DNA from: an uncultured Bacteroidales bacterium
Lineage (GTDB): Bacteria; Bacteroidota; Bacteroidia; Bacteroidales; Muribaculaceae
DNA length: 63,075 nt
NCBI GenBank assembly: GCA_902774055.1
Contig: CACYGX010000018.1
Span: 1,666-64,740, forward strand
Direction of reading: 5' to 3'
Positions 8,374 to 16,779 of this stretch are shown piece after piece. Within the stretch, counting starts at the first letter, position 1. Each line of letters opens with the position of its first letter. The notes below the pieces were generated by a model, which saw nothing but the letters and a program-made list of their open reading frames with translations, searched no databases and was not told where the DNA came from. Made by a program: the position numbers and the translations under genes.

Positions 8374-11300
8374 TTAGAATGACAGATTTACTCCCAACGA
8401 GAATGTTCTTGCACGGGGATAGGGACCATTGTCGATGCGGGCGCCATACTCACCCAGGGGCACCTCGGGATCGAGGCCGCTATACTTGGTCGCGGTAAAG
8501 ACGTTCTCTACCTGGCCATAGACGTTAACGTTGGTCAGGCCGAGGGTCTGCAGCCAGGGCTGGTCAAAGCGATAGCCCAACTTGATGTACTTGCACTTGA
8601 AGTAGGTGCCATCCTCTACAAAGTAGGTGGACATGCGCATCTCATTGTTGTCGTCGATGGTCGTCAGAGCGGGAATCGATGCTCCGGTGTTCTCGGGTGT
8701 CCATGCGTTCAGGACATCCTTGCCACGGTTGGTGTACAGGTTGCCGTAGGTCATGAATTCCAACTGCTTGCGTGTACCATTATAAATGTCAAATCCGAAC
8801 TCGCCCGAGAAGAAGGTCGAGAGCGACCAGTTCTTGTAGTAGGCGGCGAGTGTCAAACCCATGGCGAAATCGGGATTGGGGTCACCGATGATGCAGCGGT
8901 CCTTGTCATTAACATAACCATCGCCATTGATGTCACGGAAGATGAGGCGGCCAACGCCCTTACCCTCTTGGATAGCGTGGTTGCTCACTTGGTCAGCGTT
9001 CTGGAAGATGCCATCATTAACATAGCCGTAGTAAACGCCCATGGGCTGGCCTTCAATCAGACGGAAGTCGCCACCGATGACGCTCACCTTGTCGTTATAC
9101 TTCACCAGCTTGTTGCGGTACATCGAGAAGTTGTAGTTGCCTTCCCATGAGAAGTCACCGTAGCTGGGCGAATGGTAACCCAGGTTCAACTCAAAACCGT
9201 GGTTCTTCATCTCACCGGTGTTGACAAACTTGGCAGCATTCTCACCAGCTACCGACAGCACGGGAGGAATGGTAATCATGTCCTTGGTGTCCTTCCAGTA
9301 GTAGTCGGCCGAGATGCTCACCGTGTTATTGAACAGGTAGGCATCAATACCGATGTTGGTCTGGGTCGTGGTCTCCCACTTGAGGTCGGGATTACCAGTG
9401 GTGAGCACCTTGATACCGCTCACAGCACCCGTGTTAGTGCCGTTCAGGTCATAGGCGCCATTGCCCAAGTCATAGACGTAGGTCGAATAGGCGGCATAGT
9501 TGTTGCTGATGGCGGAGTTACCGTTCTGACCCCATGCAGCACGCAACTTGACGTTGTCGATGATGTGGTTCTTGGGCCAGAAAGCCTCCTCCGAGATACG
9601 CCAGGCGGCCGAGAATGCGGGGAAGATACCCGAATTGTGCTTTTTAGCCAAGCGCGAGGTCTGGTCGCGGCGCAGGGTGGCCGAGAACAGGTAGCGGTCG
9701 GCATAATTGTAGTCAATCTTGCCGAAGAGCGAGAACAAGGCCCACTCCTGCTTGCCGCCGCCATTGGTCATCGTGCCCGAGCCGGCACCAATCTGCATAT
9801 AGTCGGCGTCCTCAAAGGCATAGTCCTTGCGGGTGGCTGCCAGGTCCTCAAACACATACTTGATGGCCTCGGTACCTGCCAGGATATTGAAGTGGTGAAC
9901 ACCCTTGATGTCGAGCAGGTAGTTGGCGGTGTTGGTCCAGGTCCAAGTGTCACCCTGACCGTAGCCGCGGCTCACGGCGCGGTTGGCCGAGATGTCGCTG
10001 GGACGCACGTTGCGGGTGAGCGTCTTATTCAGGAACTGGATGTGCTCAATACCGATGTTGCTCTTCAGTGTCAAGCCCTTGATAGGCATGATGTCAACAT
10101 AGGCGTTGCCAAAGATGCGCCATGACGAGTTCTGGTTGTCACGTGCATTGTACAGGGTCTGCACGGGGTTGTCGATATCGCTGCCCAACATGGCAACAGG
10201 ATCGGCAAACACGCCCTCGGCCGAGTAGATGGGAACGGCGGGATGCTGGCGCATGGCGCTGTAGGGAATGCCACGGTCGCCGTTAACGTCGGCACCGCGG
10301 TTGTCCCACTTGGCAATCATCAGGTTCTCACCCACGCGGATGTACTGGTTGAAGTTGTAAGTCGAGTTCACACGGGCACTCAGACGCTTGTAGAACGTGC
10401 GGTCCATCAGACCGTTCTGGTTGATGTAGCTGCCCGAGAACAGGTAGGAACCCTTCTCACTGCCATTGGAGATGCTGGCCGTGATGTTGTGGGTCCAAGC
10501 ATTGCTGTAAACAGCCTTCTGCCAGTCGGTATTGGCGGTGTTGATGCCGTTGATGCTGCTAACCAACTGGGGAGTAGCACCAGTGCCATACAGGGCCGAC
10601 ACTGCCGTGGGGGCGATCCCGTCGTTCTTGGCAGCCTGCCAGTAGGCTTGACCCCACTGCAGGGCATTCAGCGTCTTGAAGGTCTTGGCCACGGTCTGCA
10701 AGGCAGCATTGTAATTGACGTTGATGGCCATGCGGCCGTCCTTGCCCTTCTTGGTGGTGATGATGATGACACCGTTGGCAGCACGGCTACCGTAGATCGA
10801 AGCCGAGGACGCATCCTTCAACACCTGGATGGACTCGATGTCGGCCGAGTTCAGCGAGTTCAAGTTCTCGTTGGTGGCCACACCATCGATGACATACAAG
10901 GGGTCACAGGCATTGACGGTGCTCATACCACGCACGCGGATGGTAGAACTTCCTCCACCAGGAGCGGCATCGGTCACGATATCCACACCCGAGAGCTTGC
11001 CCTGCATCGAGTTGAGCATGTTGGGGTCACTATCGCTGATCGGACCCTTCATGTCCATCACTGCCACGGCACCCGTCAAGTCAGCCTTGCGCTGTACCTG
11101 GTAACCAGTCACCACAAGTTCCTTAAGTTCAACGGCGTTGTCCTTGAGGGTGATGGTCATGCCATTTTCGGCGGCAACCTCCATCTTCTCATAGCCGATG
11201 TATGAAACCACCAGCATGGTTCCGGGATTAACCTTGATGACAAAGTTGCCGTCAAAGTCGGTCACTGTACCATTGCTGGTACCTTTCTCAACCACAGTGG

Positions 11301-11421
11301 CACCGATGACAGTCTCTCCTGTCTCGTCAACAACGGTGCCTGTGATTTCTGTTTGCGCATACAGGATTGTACACGTCAACATGAGCATGAAGCTGAGTAG
11401 AAATCTTTTCAGTACGTTCAT
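8374..11421 (-). CDS. SusC/RagA-family TonB-linked outer membrane transporter
   Basis: Starting at the ATG at 11419-11421 (an upstream TTG at 11445 would add eight residues before the signal peptide), the protein is 1015 residues. It has a signal peptide (MNVLKRFLLSFMLMLTCTILYAQ), a carboxypeptidase-regulatory-like domain (ITGTVVDETGETVIGATVVEKG), a plug domain (about 105-225, with the conserved DPLYVIDG and ASIYGSRAANGVIIITTKKGK) and a C-terminal 22-strand barrel ending ARTFSLGVNLSF. It imports oligosaccharides released at the surface, working with the adjacent SusD. It is the first gene of the four-gene fructan-type operon. TAACTTTG lies at 11443-11450, too close to the start for a normal leader. 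Confidence 0.95.
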   Translation of the reverse strand: MNVLKRFLLSFMLMLTCTILYAQTEITGTVVDETGETVIGATVVEKGTSNGTVTDFDGNFVIKVNPGTMLVVSYIGYEKMEVAAENGMTITLKDNAVELKELVVTGYQVQRKADLTGAVAVMDMKGPISDSDPNMLNSMQGKLSGVDIVTDAAPGGGSSTIRVRGMSTVNACDPLYVIDGVATNENLNSLNSADIESIQVLKDASSASIYGSRAANGVIIITTKKGKDGRMAINVNYNAALQTVAKTFKTLNALQWGQAYWQAAKNDGIAPTAVSALYGTGATPQLVSSINGINTANTDWQKAVYSNAWTHNITASISNGSEKGSYLFSGSYINQNGLMDRTFYKRLSARVNSTYNFNQYIRVGENLMIAKWDNRGADVNGDRGIPYSAMRQHPAVPIYSAEGVFADPVAMLGSDIDNPVQTLYNARDNQNSSWRIFGNAYVDIMPIKGLTLKSNIGIEHIQFLNKTLTRNVRPSDISANRAVSRGYGQGDTWTWTNTANYLLDIKGVHHFNILAGTEAIKYVFEDLAATRKDYAFEDADYMQIGAGSGTMTNGGGKQEWALFSLFGKIDYNYADRYLFSATLRRDQTSRLAKKHNSGIFPAFSAAWRISEEAFWPKNHIIDNVKLRAAWGQNGNSAISNNYAAYSTYVYDLGNGAYDLNGTNTGAVSGIKVLTTGNPDLKWETTTQTNIGIDAYLFNNTVSISADYYWKDTKDMITIPPVLSVAGENAAKFVNTGEMKNHGFELNLGYHSPSYGDFSWEGNYNFSMYRNKLVKYNDKVSVIGGDFRLIEGQPMGVYYGYVNDGIFQNADQVSNHAIQEGKGVGRLIFRDINGDGYVNDKDRCIIGDPNPDFAMGLTLAAYYKNWSLSTFFSGEFGFDIYNGTRKQLEFMTYGNLYTNRGKDVLNAWTPENTGASIPALTTIDDNNEMRMSTYFVEDGTYFKCKYIKLGYRFDQPWLQTLGLTNVNVYGQVENVFTATKYSGLDPEVPLGEYGARIDNGPYPRARTFSLGVNLSF

Positions 11422-11582
11422 TGTTCTGTTGGTTGATTTTGGCAAAGTTAACTTATTGATGTGCGTGAGACTATCAGTTTTCGTTCTGATACTTATAAAT
11501 ATGTTTCAATGTATCATCTTTGCTAGTCAATGAATGTTTTTTACAAGTATCACATGAAGTTGATGTAGTATCTTTGTGCAGT

Positions 11583-11680
11583 AGAAATAGCAAAAGGTGT
11601 GGACTCCTATCGTTTCACTTTCGAACCAGGTCTGCGACAACCGTTAGAATAGATGAAACGTCGGTCCACACCACTTTTTT
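11583..11680 (+). ncRNA. Candidate small structured RNA upstream of susC
   Basis: A TATCTTTG -7 element at 11569-11576 is followed by a long closed hairpin. GGTGTGGAC (11596-11604) pairs with GTCCACACC (11664-11672), and inside it CGTTTCA (11611-11617) pairs with TGAAACG (11654-11660). A small TCG/CGA helix is possible at the tip. Six T residues (11675-11680) follow the stem, as in an intrinsic terminator. Together this looks like a ~95-nt RNA transcribed divergently from the susC operon. No -33 element is clear. Four T residues also follow the stem on the minus strand, so a simple bidirectional terminator-like hairpin is an alternative. Confidence 0.4.
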
Positions 11681-11873
11681 GTCGATGAAATGGTGATGTC
11701 CTGATCTCTCTATTCCAGTAATCCAAGAGTCGCAGTTTGGTCCGAAAAGAGTCAGTTACTCAATAATAAATCCCACAATGTCTTTCCTCTCCCTCAGGCA
11801 AGAAAGTGCAAATTTAATAATTTTCTCCCACTTCCCAAAGCCCATCCTGCAAATATCTGATAAAGTGAAAAAA

Positions 11874-12091
11874 GGGACGGTTCTTTTGATGTATTTTTCG
11901 CTATCTCTCGGCGGATGAAGCGGATTATACTGATTTGCTTCCGCCCACATTAGGGTTTCACGGGTGCCATCAGTTGGGACGGTTCTTTTGACTGGCCAAA
12001 GCGAAGCGACGCCATCATAAAGACCCGTCCCAATGATGCACCACCCCAGCAGCCATCACCAACCCCAAAATTACATCAAAAGAACCGTCCC
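11874..12091. repeat. Interspersed repeat with GGGACGGTTCTTTTGA inverted ends
   Basis: GGGACGGTTCTTTTGATGTA occurs at 11874. A 116-bp unit (11976-12091) begins GGGACGGTTCTTTTGA and ends in its inverted copy TCAAAAGAACCGTCCC. The interior contains GCCAAAGCGAAGCGACGCC and AGACCCGTCCCAATGATGCA. The segment between the two (GCGGATTATACTGATTTG, CCGCCCACATTAG) belongs to the same family. Near-identical copies lie at 52.1-52.7 kb. No transposase is within the copies, so this is a non-autonomous, MITE- or REP-like element. The rest of 11422-12106 holds only this repeat and the RNA candidate. Confidence 0.8.
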
Positions 12092-12106
12092 TTTTTTGCT
12101 GAGGAT

Positions 12107-12337
12107 GTGTCGTTCGAGAGTTTTGAATATGATGATCCGGAACCTGTCGGGGTTTCCAAGGTGTTCTTGTCGCATCCCGAATTGAATGCCGCTGCCATTG
12201 GACGCAGACTTGGCATCAGCCAGAGCCTCATGGCTCAATACATTAACGGCATGAAAAAGCCCTCTAAAGAGCGTGAAGCCCTCATCTTAAACGAGATTGC
12301 CGTCCTTGCCGATGAATTGAAATCCATCTGCATATAA
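12107..12337 (+). CDS. Small helix-turn-helix protein, possibly 5'-truncated (HicB/XRE-like)
   Basis: This is a 76-residue reading frame from GTG 12107. Residues 28-60 form a clear HTH: AAAIGRRLGISQSLMAQYINGMKKPSKE. In Bacteroidales such a C-terminal HTH commonly ends HicB-type antitoxins whose N-terminal half is a separate domain. Here the frame stays open upstream straight into the repeat element ending at 12091, and no ATG or ribosome site is evident. The gene may therefore have lost its 5' half to the repeat insertion. A rho-independent hairpin follows the stop. Function as a regulator is inferred only from the HTH. Confidence 0.5.
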   Translation: MSFESFEYDDPEPVGVSKVFLSHPELNAAAIGRRLGISQSLMAQYINGMKKPSKEREALILNEIAVLADELKSICI

Positions 12338-12350
12338 TGGGTTACTTTTC

Positions 12351-12375
12351 GGGGAAGCTTGCGCTCCCCCTTTTT
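12351..12375 (+). terminator. Terminator after the small HTH gene
   Basis: GGGGAAGC pairs with GCTCCCC around TTGC (one bulge) and is followed by CTTTTT. It starts 14 bp after the stop codon. Confidence 0.65.
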
Positions 12376-12489
12376 GCTATGTCGGGCGCCTTTCCGCGCC
12401 TTTTAACGCCTCATCGGCTTCTTGGAAAGCTCAGTCAGGTGTCGGCAGGTTTTTAGTGGATTTGAGGGTCGGTCTTGGTGTGGCGGCGG

Positions 12490-13800
12490 TTAGAACTGGC
12501 CGCGGGACTTCATCTCGAGGTATCTGTTGATTACATTGACAGAGAGGTTCTGTGGGGAGGTGAGCAGGCTGTTGATGCCGTATTGGCGCAACGTGTTGAT
12601 AATGAGTGTTTGCTCGTGGTCAATTTTGGCGGCAATAGAGTGCTCGTAATAATCCCTGATGCTGTGTGGCTGCTGGTTGATGAAATCTCGACGTTCATTG
12701 TCGATGAAAAAGACGACTACCAGCCTATGGCGGCTGTTCAGTTGCCGCAGGTAGGGTAACTGCCTGAGCATGCTGTTATAGTCGAAGAAGTTGGTATAGA
12801 GTATGAGAAGGCTTCTCTGACCGACCAAATGGTTGGTGTTGACAACTAATGTCGAATAGTCGCTCTCGGCAAAGTCGGTGGTCTGGTGATAAAGGCATTC
12901 AAGAATATCATTCATCTGTGCCGGACCGCGGTCTGGTTTGACGAAGTCGTTAAACTCATCAGCAAAGGTAATTACGCCTGCCTTGTCGTCGCGATGCAGG
13001 GCTACATAAGACAGCACCAGCGCCGCATTGATGGCATAATCGAGGATGGTCATCCCCTCGAAGGCTTGCTGCATGATTCGCCCCTTGTCGATGACGTTGA
13101 TGATCTGCTGTGACCGTTCGTCGGTGTAAACGTTGACCATGAGCTGGTGTGCCCGTGCGCTGGCTTTCCAGTTGATGAGGCGGTAGTCGTCGCCTTGCAC
13201 ATAGGACTTGATTTGCTCAAACTCGGTGTTGTTACCCACGCGACGAATGCGCTTGATGCCCATCTCGGTCAAGTTATTGCTGATGGCCAGAAATGCATAC
13301 TGGTTGAGCATGAGGTAGCTGGGATAAACAGCCACGTCGGTGGGCTCGCCGCAGGTGAAGCGTCGCTGCAAGAGGCCGATGGGAGAGGATGCAAAAGCGC
13401 GGATATGTCCAAATCCGTACACTCCACGCCTGGTGGGACGCAGGGTGTAGTCCACCGTTCCGTTTTCGTCGGCTTTGAGGCGCATTGAGAAATTCACGTC
13501 TCGCCGCTGGAAGATGTGCGGGATTTCATCGATGATGCTGAGTTTGACGCCAAAGCGGTAGTTGTTTTCCACCTGTATGCTCACCGGGTTCTCATCGCCA
13601 TTAGAGAAGCGTGAGCTGCAGTGTCGTGTTGCCGTGATTCCGCGCCGCGTCCACAGCAGGGCGATGTCGATCACGAGCAACAGAGCAAACAACGCCAGCA
13701 ACAAAGCCCCCACATAGAACAACGGAGGCCACAGTTGTCCCAGCGACAGGACAACGATCACCACCATTGCGGTATAGTAGAAACGGATGGGCAGAAACAT
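12490..13800 (-). CDS. DUF58-family protein (vWA-like, MoxR partner)
   Basis: The 436-residue protein has two N-terminal membrane helices (about 7-50). A β-sandwich follows, then the DUF58 core: the family motif GDDYRLINWKASARAHQLMVN (about 200-220) and a vWA-like fold (VINVIDKGRIMQ, DDKAGVITFADEF). It is the last gene of the minus-strand cluster and starts 28 bp after moxR. In Bacteroidetes, MoxR and DUF58 proteins work together in chaperone-like or envelope stress systems related to the Bat (aerotolerance) operon. The substrate is unknown. Confidence 0.9.
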   Translation of the reverse strand: MFLPIRFYYTAMVVIVVLSLGQLWPPLFYVGALLLALFALLLVIDIALLWTRRGITATRHCSSRFSNGDENPVSIQVENNYRFGVKLSIIDEIPHIFQRRDVNFSMRLKADENGTVDYTLRPTRRGVYGFGHIRAFASSPIGLLQRRFTCGEPTDVAVYPSYLMLNQYAFLAISNNLTEMGIKRIRRVGNNTEFEQIKSYVQGDDYRLINWKASARAHQLMVNVYTDERSQQIINVIDKGRIMQQAFEGMTILDYAINAALVLSYVALHRDDKAGVITFADEFNDFVKPDRGPAQMNDILECLYHQTTDFAESDYSTLVVNTNHLVGQRSLLILYTNFFDYNSMLRQLPYLRQLNSRHRLVVVFFIDNERRDFINQQPHSIRDYYEHSIAAKIDHEQTLIINTLRQYGINSLLTSPQNLSVNVINRYLEMKSRGQF

Positions 13801-13828
13801 AGCGGTGGGTGATTAATTAATTAATGCA

Positions 13829-14803
13829 TCACTTGGGCACCTCGACATTGTTGACAAGCGTGGCCACAATTTTCGAGGCCGTATAGCCTTGCATCTCGGC
13901 TTCGGCCGAAATGATGATGCGGTGGTCAAGTACGGCAGGCGCTACCATCTTTATGTCATCGGGGGTGACAAAATCACGTCCGTAGATGAGCGCGATGGCC
14001 TTCGATGCCTGCAACATGGCCACGGCTGCTCGTGGCGAGGCCCCCAGGATTACAGCCTTGCTAGTGCGGGTTTGGTGCACAATCTGGGCGATATAGCCCA
14101 GCAGCGAGTCGTCAACCAGCACGGCCGACATGGTCTCTCGCAGTGCCAGCAGCGAGTCTTTGGAGATAATGGGCTTGATGTCTTCCAGCTTTGCCAGGCG
14201 TGCGTTGACCTGGTGTCGTTGCAGGATGACGATTTCTTCATCAAGAGTTGGATACCCCATCACAATCTTAAACATGAAGCGGTCGAGCTGCGCCTCGGGC
14301 AGTTTATAGGTTCCCTCTTGCTCCACTGGGTTCTGAGTGGCGATGATGGTATAGGGTTCTGCCATGTGGTGGGTGGTGCCGTCAATGCTCACCTGGCGCT
14401 CCTCCATCACTTCAAAGAGAGCCGACTGGGTCTTTGCCGGTGCACGATTGATCTCGTCAACGAGCACCATGTTGGCAAATATCGGGCCTTCATGGAAGTC
14501 AAATTCGCTTGTCTTCATGTTAAACACCGTGGTGCCGAGTACATCGCTGGGCATTAGGTCAGGGGTGAACTGTATGCGACTGAATTGAGCGTCAATCAGT
14601 CGTGCAGTAAGCCTTGCCAGGAGCGTTTTTGCCACACCTGGCACACCCTCGAGCAGCACGTGGCCGTCGGCAAGGATTGCCGCAATCAAGAGGTCCACAA
14701 CTTGATTGTGGCCTACCACAACACGGGCGATTTCTTCTTTTATCTGCCTCACTTGGGCCGAAAACTGTGCCAAATCGAGGCGGGGGGCTGTTGTTTGTTC
14801 CAT
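13829..14803 (-). CDS. MoxR-family AAA+ ATPase
   Basis: The start MEQTTAPRLDLAQF at 14803 is chosen because an upstream in-frame start would overlap the DUF4350 stop. The product is 324 residues. Walker A reads GVPGVAKTLLA, Walker B is MVLVDEINRAPAKTQSALFEVMEE (quoted in part), and the sensor motif ATQNPVEQEGTYKLPEAQLD is the MoxR hallmark. RSPRAAVAML-like sequence (GASPRAAVAMLQ) marks the lid domain. MoxR ATPases are proposed to act as metal-insertion or assembly chaperones together with vWA/DUF58 proteins. The gene is embedded between DUF4350 and DUF58, which supports a dedicated complex. Confidence 0.95.
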   Translation of the reverse strand: MEQTTAPRLDLAQFSAQVRQIKEEIARVVVGHNQVVDLLIAAILADGHVLLEGVPGVAKTLLARLTARLIDAQFSRIQFTPDLMPSDVLGTTVFNMKTSEFDFHEGPIFANMVLVDEINRAPAKTQSALFEVMEERQVSIDGTTHHMAEPYTIIATQNPVEQEGTYKLPEAQLDRFMFKIVMGYPTLDEEIVILQRHQVNARLAKLEDIKPIISKDSLLALRETMSAVLVDDSLLGYIAQIVHQTRTSKAVILGASPRAAVAMLQASKAIALIYGRDFVTPDDIKMVAPAVLDHRIIISAEAEMQGYTASKIVATLVNNVEVPK

Positions 14804-14819
14804 TGTCTTATATTTTGTT

Positions 14820-16115
14820 TTAGATGTTGATTCTGTGCATAATATCATTCATCACGTCGATGAGTTGCTGTAGTCTCTTGTCACTAATCGAGGTCGCCTG
14901 GATGGCATTCTTCACGTCGCTGATGTGCTGCTGCAGTTCGTTGATGGGAATGCCCGTGCGGTTAGACAGTGCCAGCAGTTCATCATCGATCTGGTCATTG
15001 TTGTCGATATCAATCATTGCCTTGGTGCGCACCTCGTTGCTGAATGTGGCATATTTCTTGGCGAGCAGATCCACATTATCGTGGTGCTTGTAGTAGATGC
15101 CACCTATTTGTTTAACAAAGTCCATCATGTGGTTCACGGGCGGCTTGACGACTGGTATGACGCGTTGACGTCGCCTAGCCGAGAAGAAGACAAAGGCTAC
15201 CAGTGTTGCCAGGGCAAGATAGAATGCCCATCGCAACGGGCGGTTTGCGAGCAGGTAGTGTAGCGGTGAGCCCTCTTCCTGCTCGCTGTCTTCATTGTCA
15301 ATATCCCAGTTGATCAATGTCTGGTCATAGCGCACGACAGGTTTGTCGCCACATTCGCTCAATAGCCTTAACACGAGTGGGCGGATGGTGTCATTGAGAA
15401 TGCCGTAATTGGTAAACAGCAATGGCATGCTCACCACGACCACCTTGCCATTGCCGTAGGTTCGGATACCCGCAATAGTGGTAGTAGATTCTTCTGATAA
15501 AACATAGGTGGGGCCGTTTGCCCGACGAAGTGTGGCTAGGGTGCGATAGGATTGCGACAGGCTGAGCGCATATCCGCAGAAGGCATGGTTGATTACGTAG
15601 CTACCTGCGGCAAACTTGCCATCGCCCTGCCACCGTATCGTGTCATAGTAAGTGCGGTCACTCAATACTTTTTTATAATAATTGTGGCCCATGTAGTTGT
15701 AGTCAAAAGAATACAGGGAGAATTCCAATTCATCACGGACATATGTAGCACCATAATAGTAAGAATTTTCATCAAAGGCCAGGATAACGTTGTTGCCCCC
15801 CTTAATCAACGTGAGAAAGTCAACATCAAATGAAGTGAGAAAGTCAACATAATTGTTGGTAAACAGATATGTGTGTGTTCCCCCTCGGGATTTCTTGCCG
15901 ATGTACTTATCAATGTCCGTCCCGCACACCTCGTAGCCCTGTGGCAGGGACGCCCTTAACACGCTATCCATCACATAGCATCCAAAGGGGTGTTTGCTTT
16001 TATAGCTTTGGGAAGTGTCGTCCCATTGGAAACGCGTTGGTGCGTTCATCTCAAAGAGAATCATCACCGCCATGAGGGCAATGATTATTACAACAAATGC
16101 GCGGTTGGATTTCAT
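14820..16115 (-). CDS. DUF4350-domain membrane protein
   Basis: The 431-residue protein has an N-terminal membrane anchor (FVVIIIALMAVMILFEM) and a large extracytoplasmic GATase-like DUF4350 region (about 30-265: HPFGCYVMDSVL, NNVILAFDENSYYY, GNGKVVVVSMPLLFTNYGIL). A second membrane helix (about 285-303) precedes a cytoplasmic helical tail (about 310-431). The start overlaps the end of the DUF4129-like gene by 4 bp (ATGA), showing translational coupling. The role within the MoxR cluster is unknown; the family is usually found in exactly this context. Confidence 0.85.
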   Translation of the reverse strand: MKSNRAFVVIIIALMAVMILFEMNAPTRFQWDDTSQSYKSKHPFGCYVMDSVLRASLPQGYEVCGTDIDKYIGKKSRGGTHTYLFTNNYVDFLTSFDVDFLTLIKGGNNVILAFDENSYYYGATYVRDELEFSLYSFDYNYMGHNYYKKVLSDRTYYDTIRWQGDGKFAAGSYVINHAFCGYALSLSQSYRTLATLRRANGPTYVLSEESTTTIAGIRTYGNGKVVVVSMPLLFTNYGILNDTIRPLVLRLLSECGDKPVVRYDQTLINWDIDNEDSEQEEGSPLHYLLANRPLRWAFYLALATLVAFVFFSARRRQRVIPVVKPPVNHMMDFVKQIGGIYYKHHDNVDLLAKKYATFSNEVRTKAMIDIDNNDQIDDELLALSNRTGIPINELQQHISDVKNAIQATSISDKRLQQLIDVMNDIMHRINI

Positions 16116-16771
16116 GACTGCACACCTCCTTCCTGTTGACTATCGGTTTGCTCTTGCTTGCTGGCATTGTTGTTGATGCGTGTTTGCACTGCTTCCTGGC
16201 GCAAGCGCATCTCTTCGGCAAGCTTGGCATCGGCCATGTAGTGACCGTAACGAATGCGCAAGAAGTGGTTAGTCATGATACCGAAGTCCTCATCATTCCA
16301 CTCCTGGGCATATTGTGTAGGTGTCTTGTAACGTCGCCATGTCACCAGTGACGCGTCGCTGGCCATTTTTAAAGTCTGCAGATAGCGCAATCGGCACAGT
16401 GCCAGGTAGTCGTCACTCTTTTCGGCCTCGGCAATCAGTTGGTCAAAGTCCACCTCGTTGATGTCGTCCTCGGTAATCTCTTCGGCATTGAGGCCGATAT
16501 CCCGCGGGCTGAACAGTCCAACCCTATGCTTCCAGATGAAATAGCACACGGCAATCACCGCCAGCGCCCCCAGGAACCACCAGACCCAATTGGGAATGTC
16601 CCATGACGGAGTATTGATGTCGAATAAATCCTCAAGAGCGTTCCAAAAACGGTCAAAATAGTTGGTATCATGGTTGGACTCCAGTTCGCGGGCATAGTCA
16701 TATTCCCTTGAGTGCTGGAACGCATCAAGTATCGAGTCATTGACAACTATTGTATCACGGGGCGATATCAT
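16112..16771 (-). CDS. DUF4129-like membrane protein of the MoxR cluster
   Basis: The 219-residue protein has one membrane helix (WVWWFLGALAVIAVCYFIW, about 71-90). A cytoplasmic helical domain contains the DUF4129-type segment ALCRLRYLQTLKMASDASLV and TPTQYAQEW, ending in a Q/E-rich tail. The N-terminal 60 residues are predicted outside or in the periplasm without a cleaved signal. It overlaps the next gene by 4 bp and starts 8 bp after the preceding membrane gene. It is probably a scaffold component of the MoxR/DUF58 system; biochemical function is not known. Confidence 0.75.
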   Translation of the reverse strand: MISPRDTIVVNDSILDAFQHSREYDYARELESNHDTNYFDRFWNALEDLFDINTPSWDIPNWVWWFLGALAVIAVCYFIWKHRVGLFSPRDIGLNAEEITEDDINEVDFDQLIAEAEKSDDYLALCRLRYLQTLKMASDASLVTWRRYKTPTQYAQEWNDEDFGIMTNHFLRIRYGHYMADAKLAEEMRLRQEAVQTRINNNASKQEQTDSQQEGGVQS

Positions 16772-16779
16772 AATCAGGT

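Noticed and set aside
11443-11450. TAACTTTG as the susC promoter
   Set aside because: It lies only 22 bp before the ATG with no -33 element at the right distance; the real operon promoter may be elsewhere.
11756-11950. Short minus-strand frame containing KRTVPFF
   Set aside because: It is translation through the interspersed repeat; similar frames occur at each copy.
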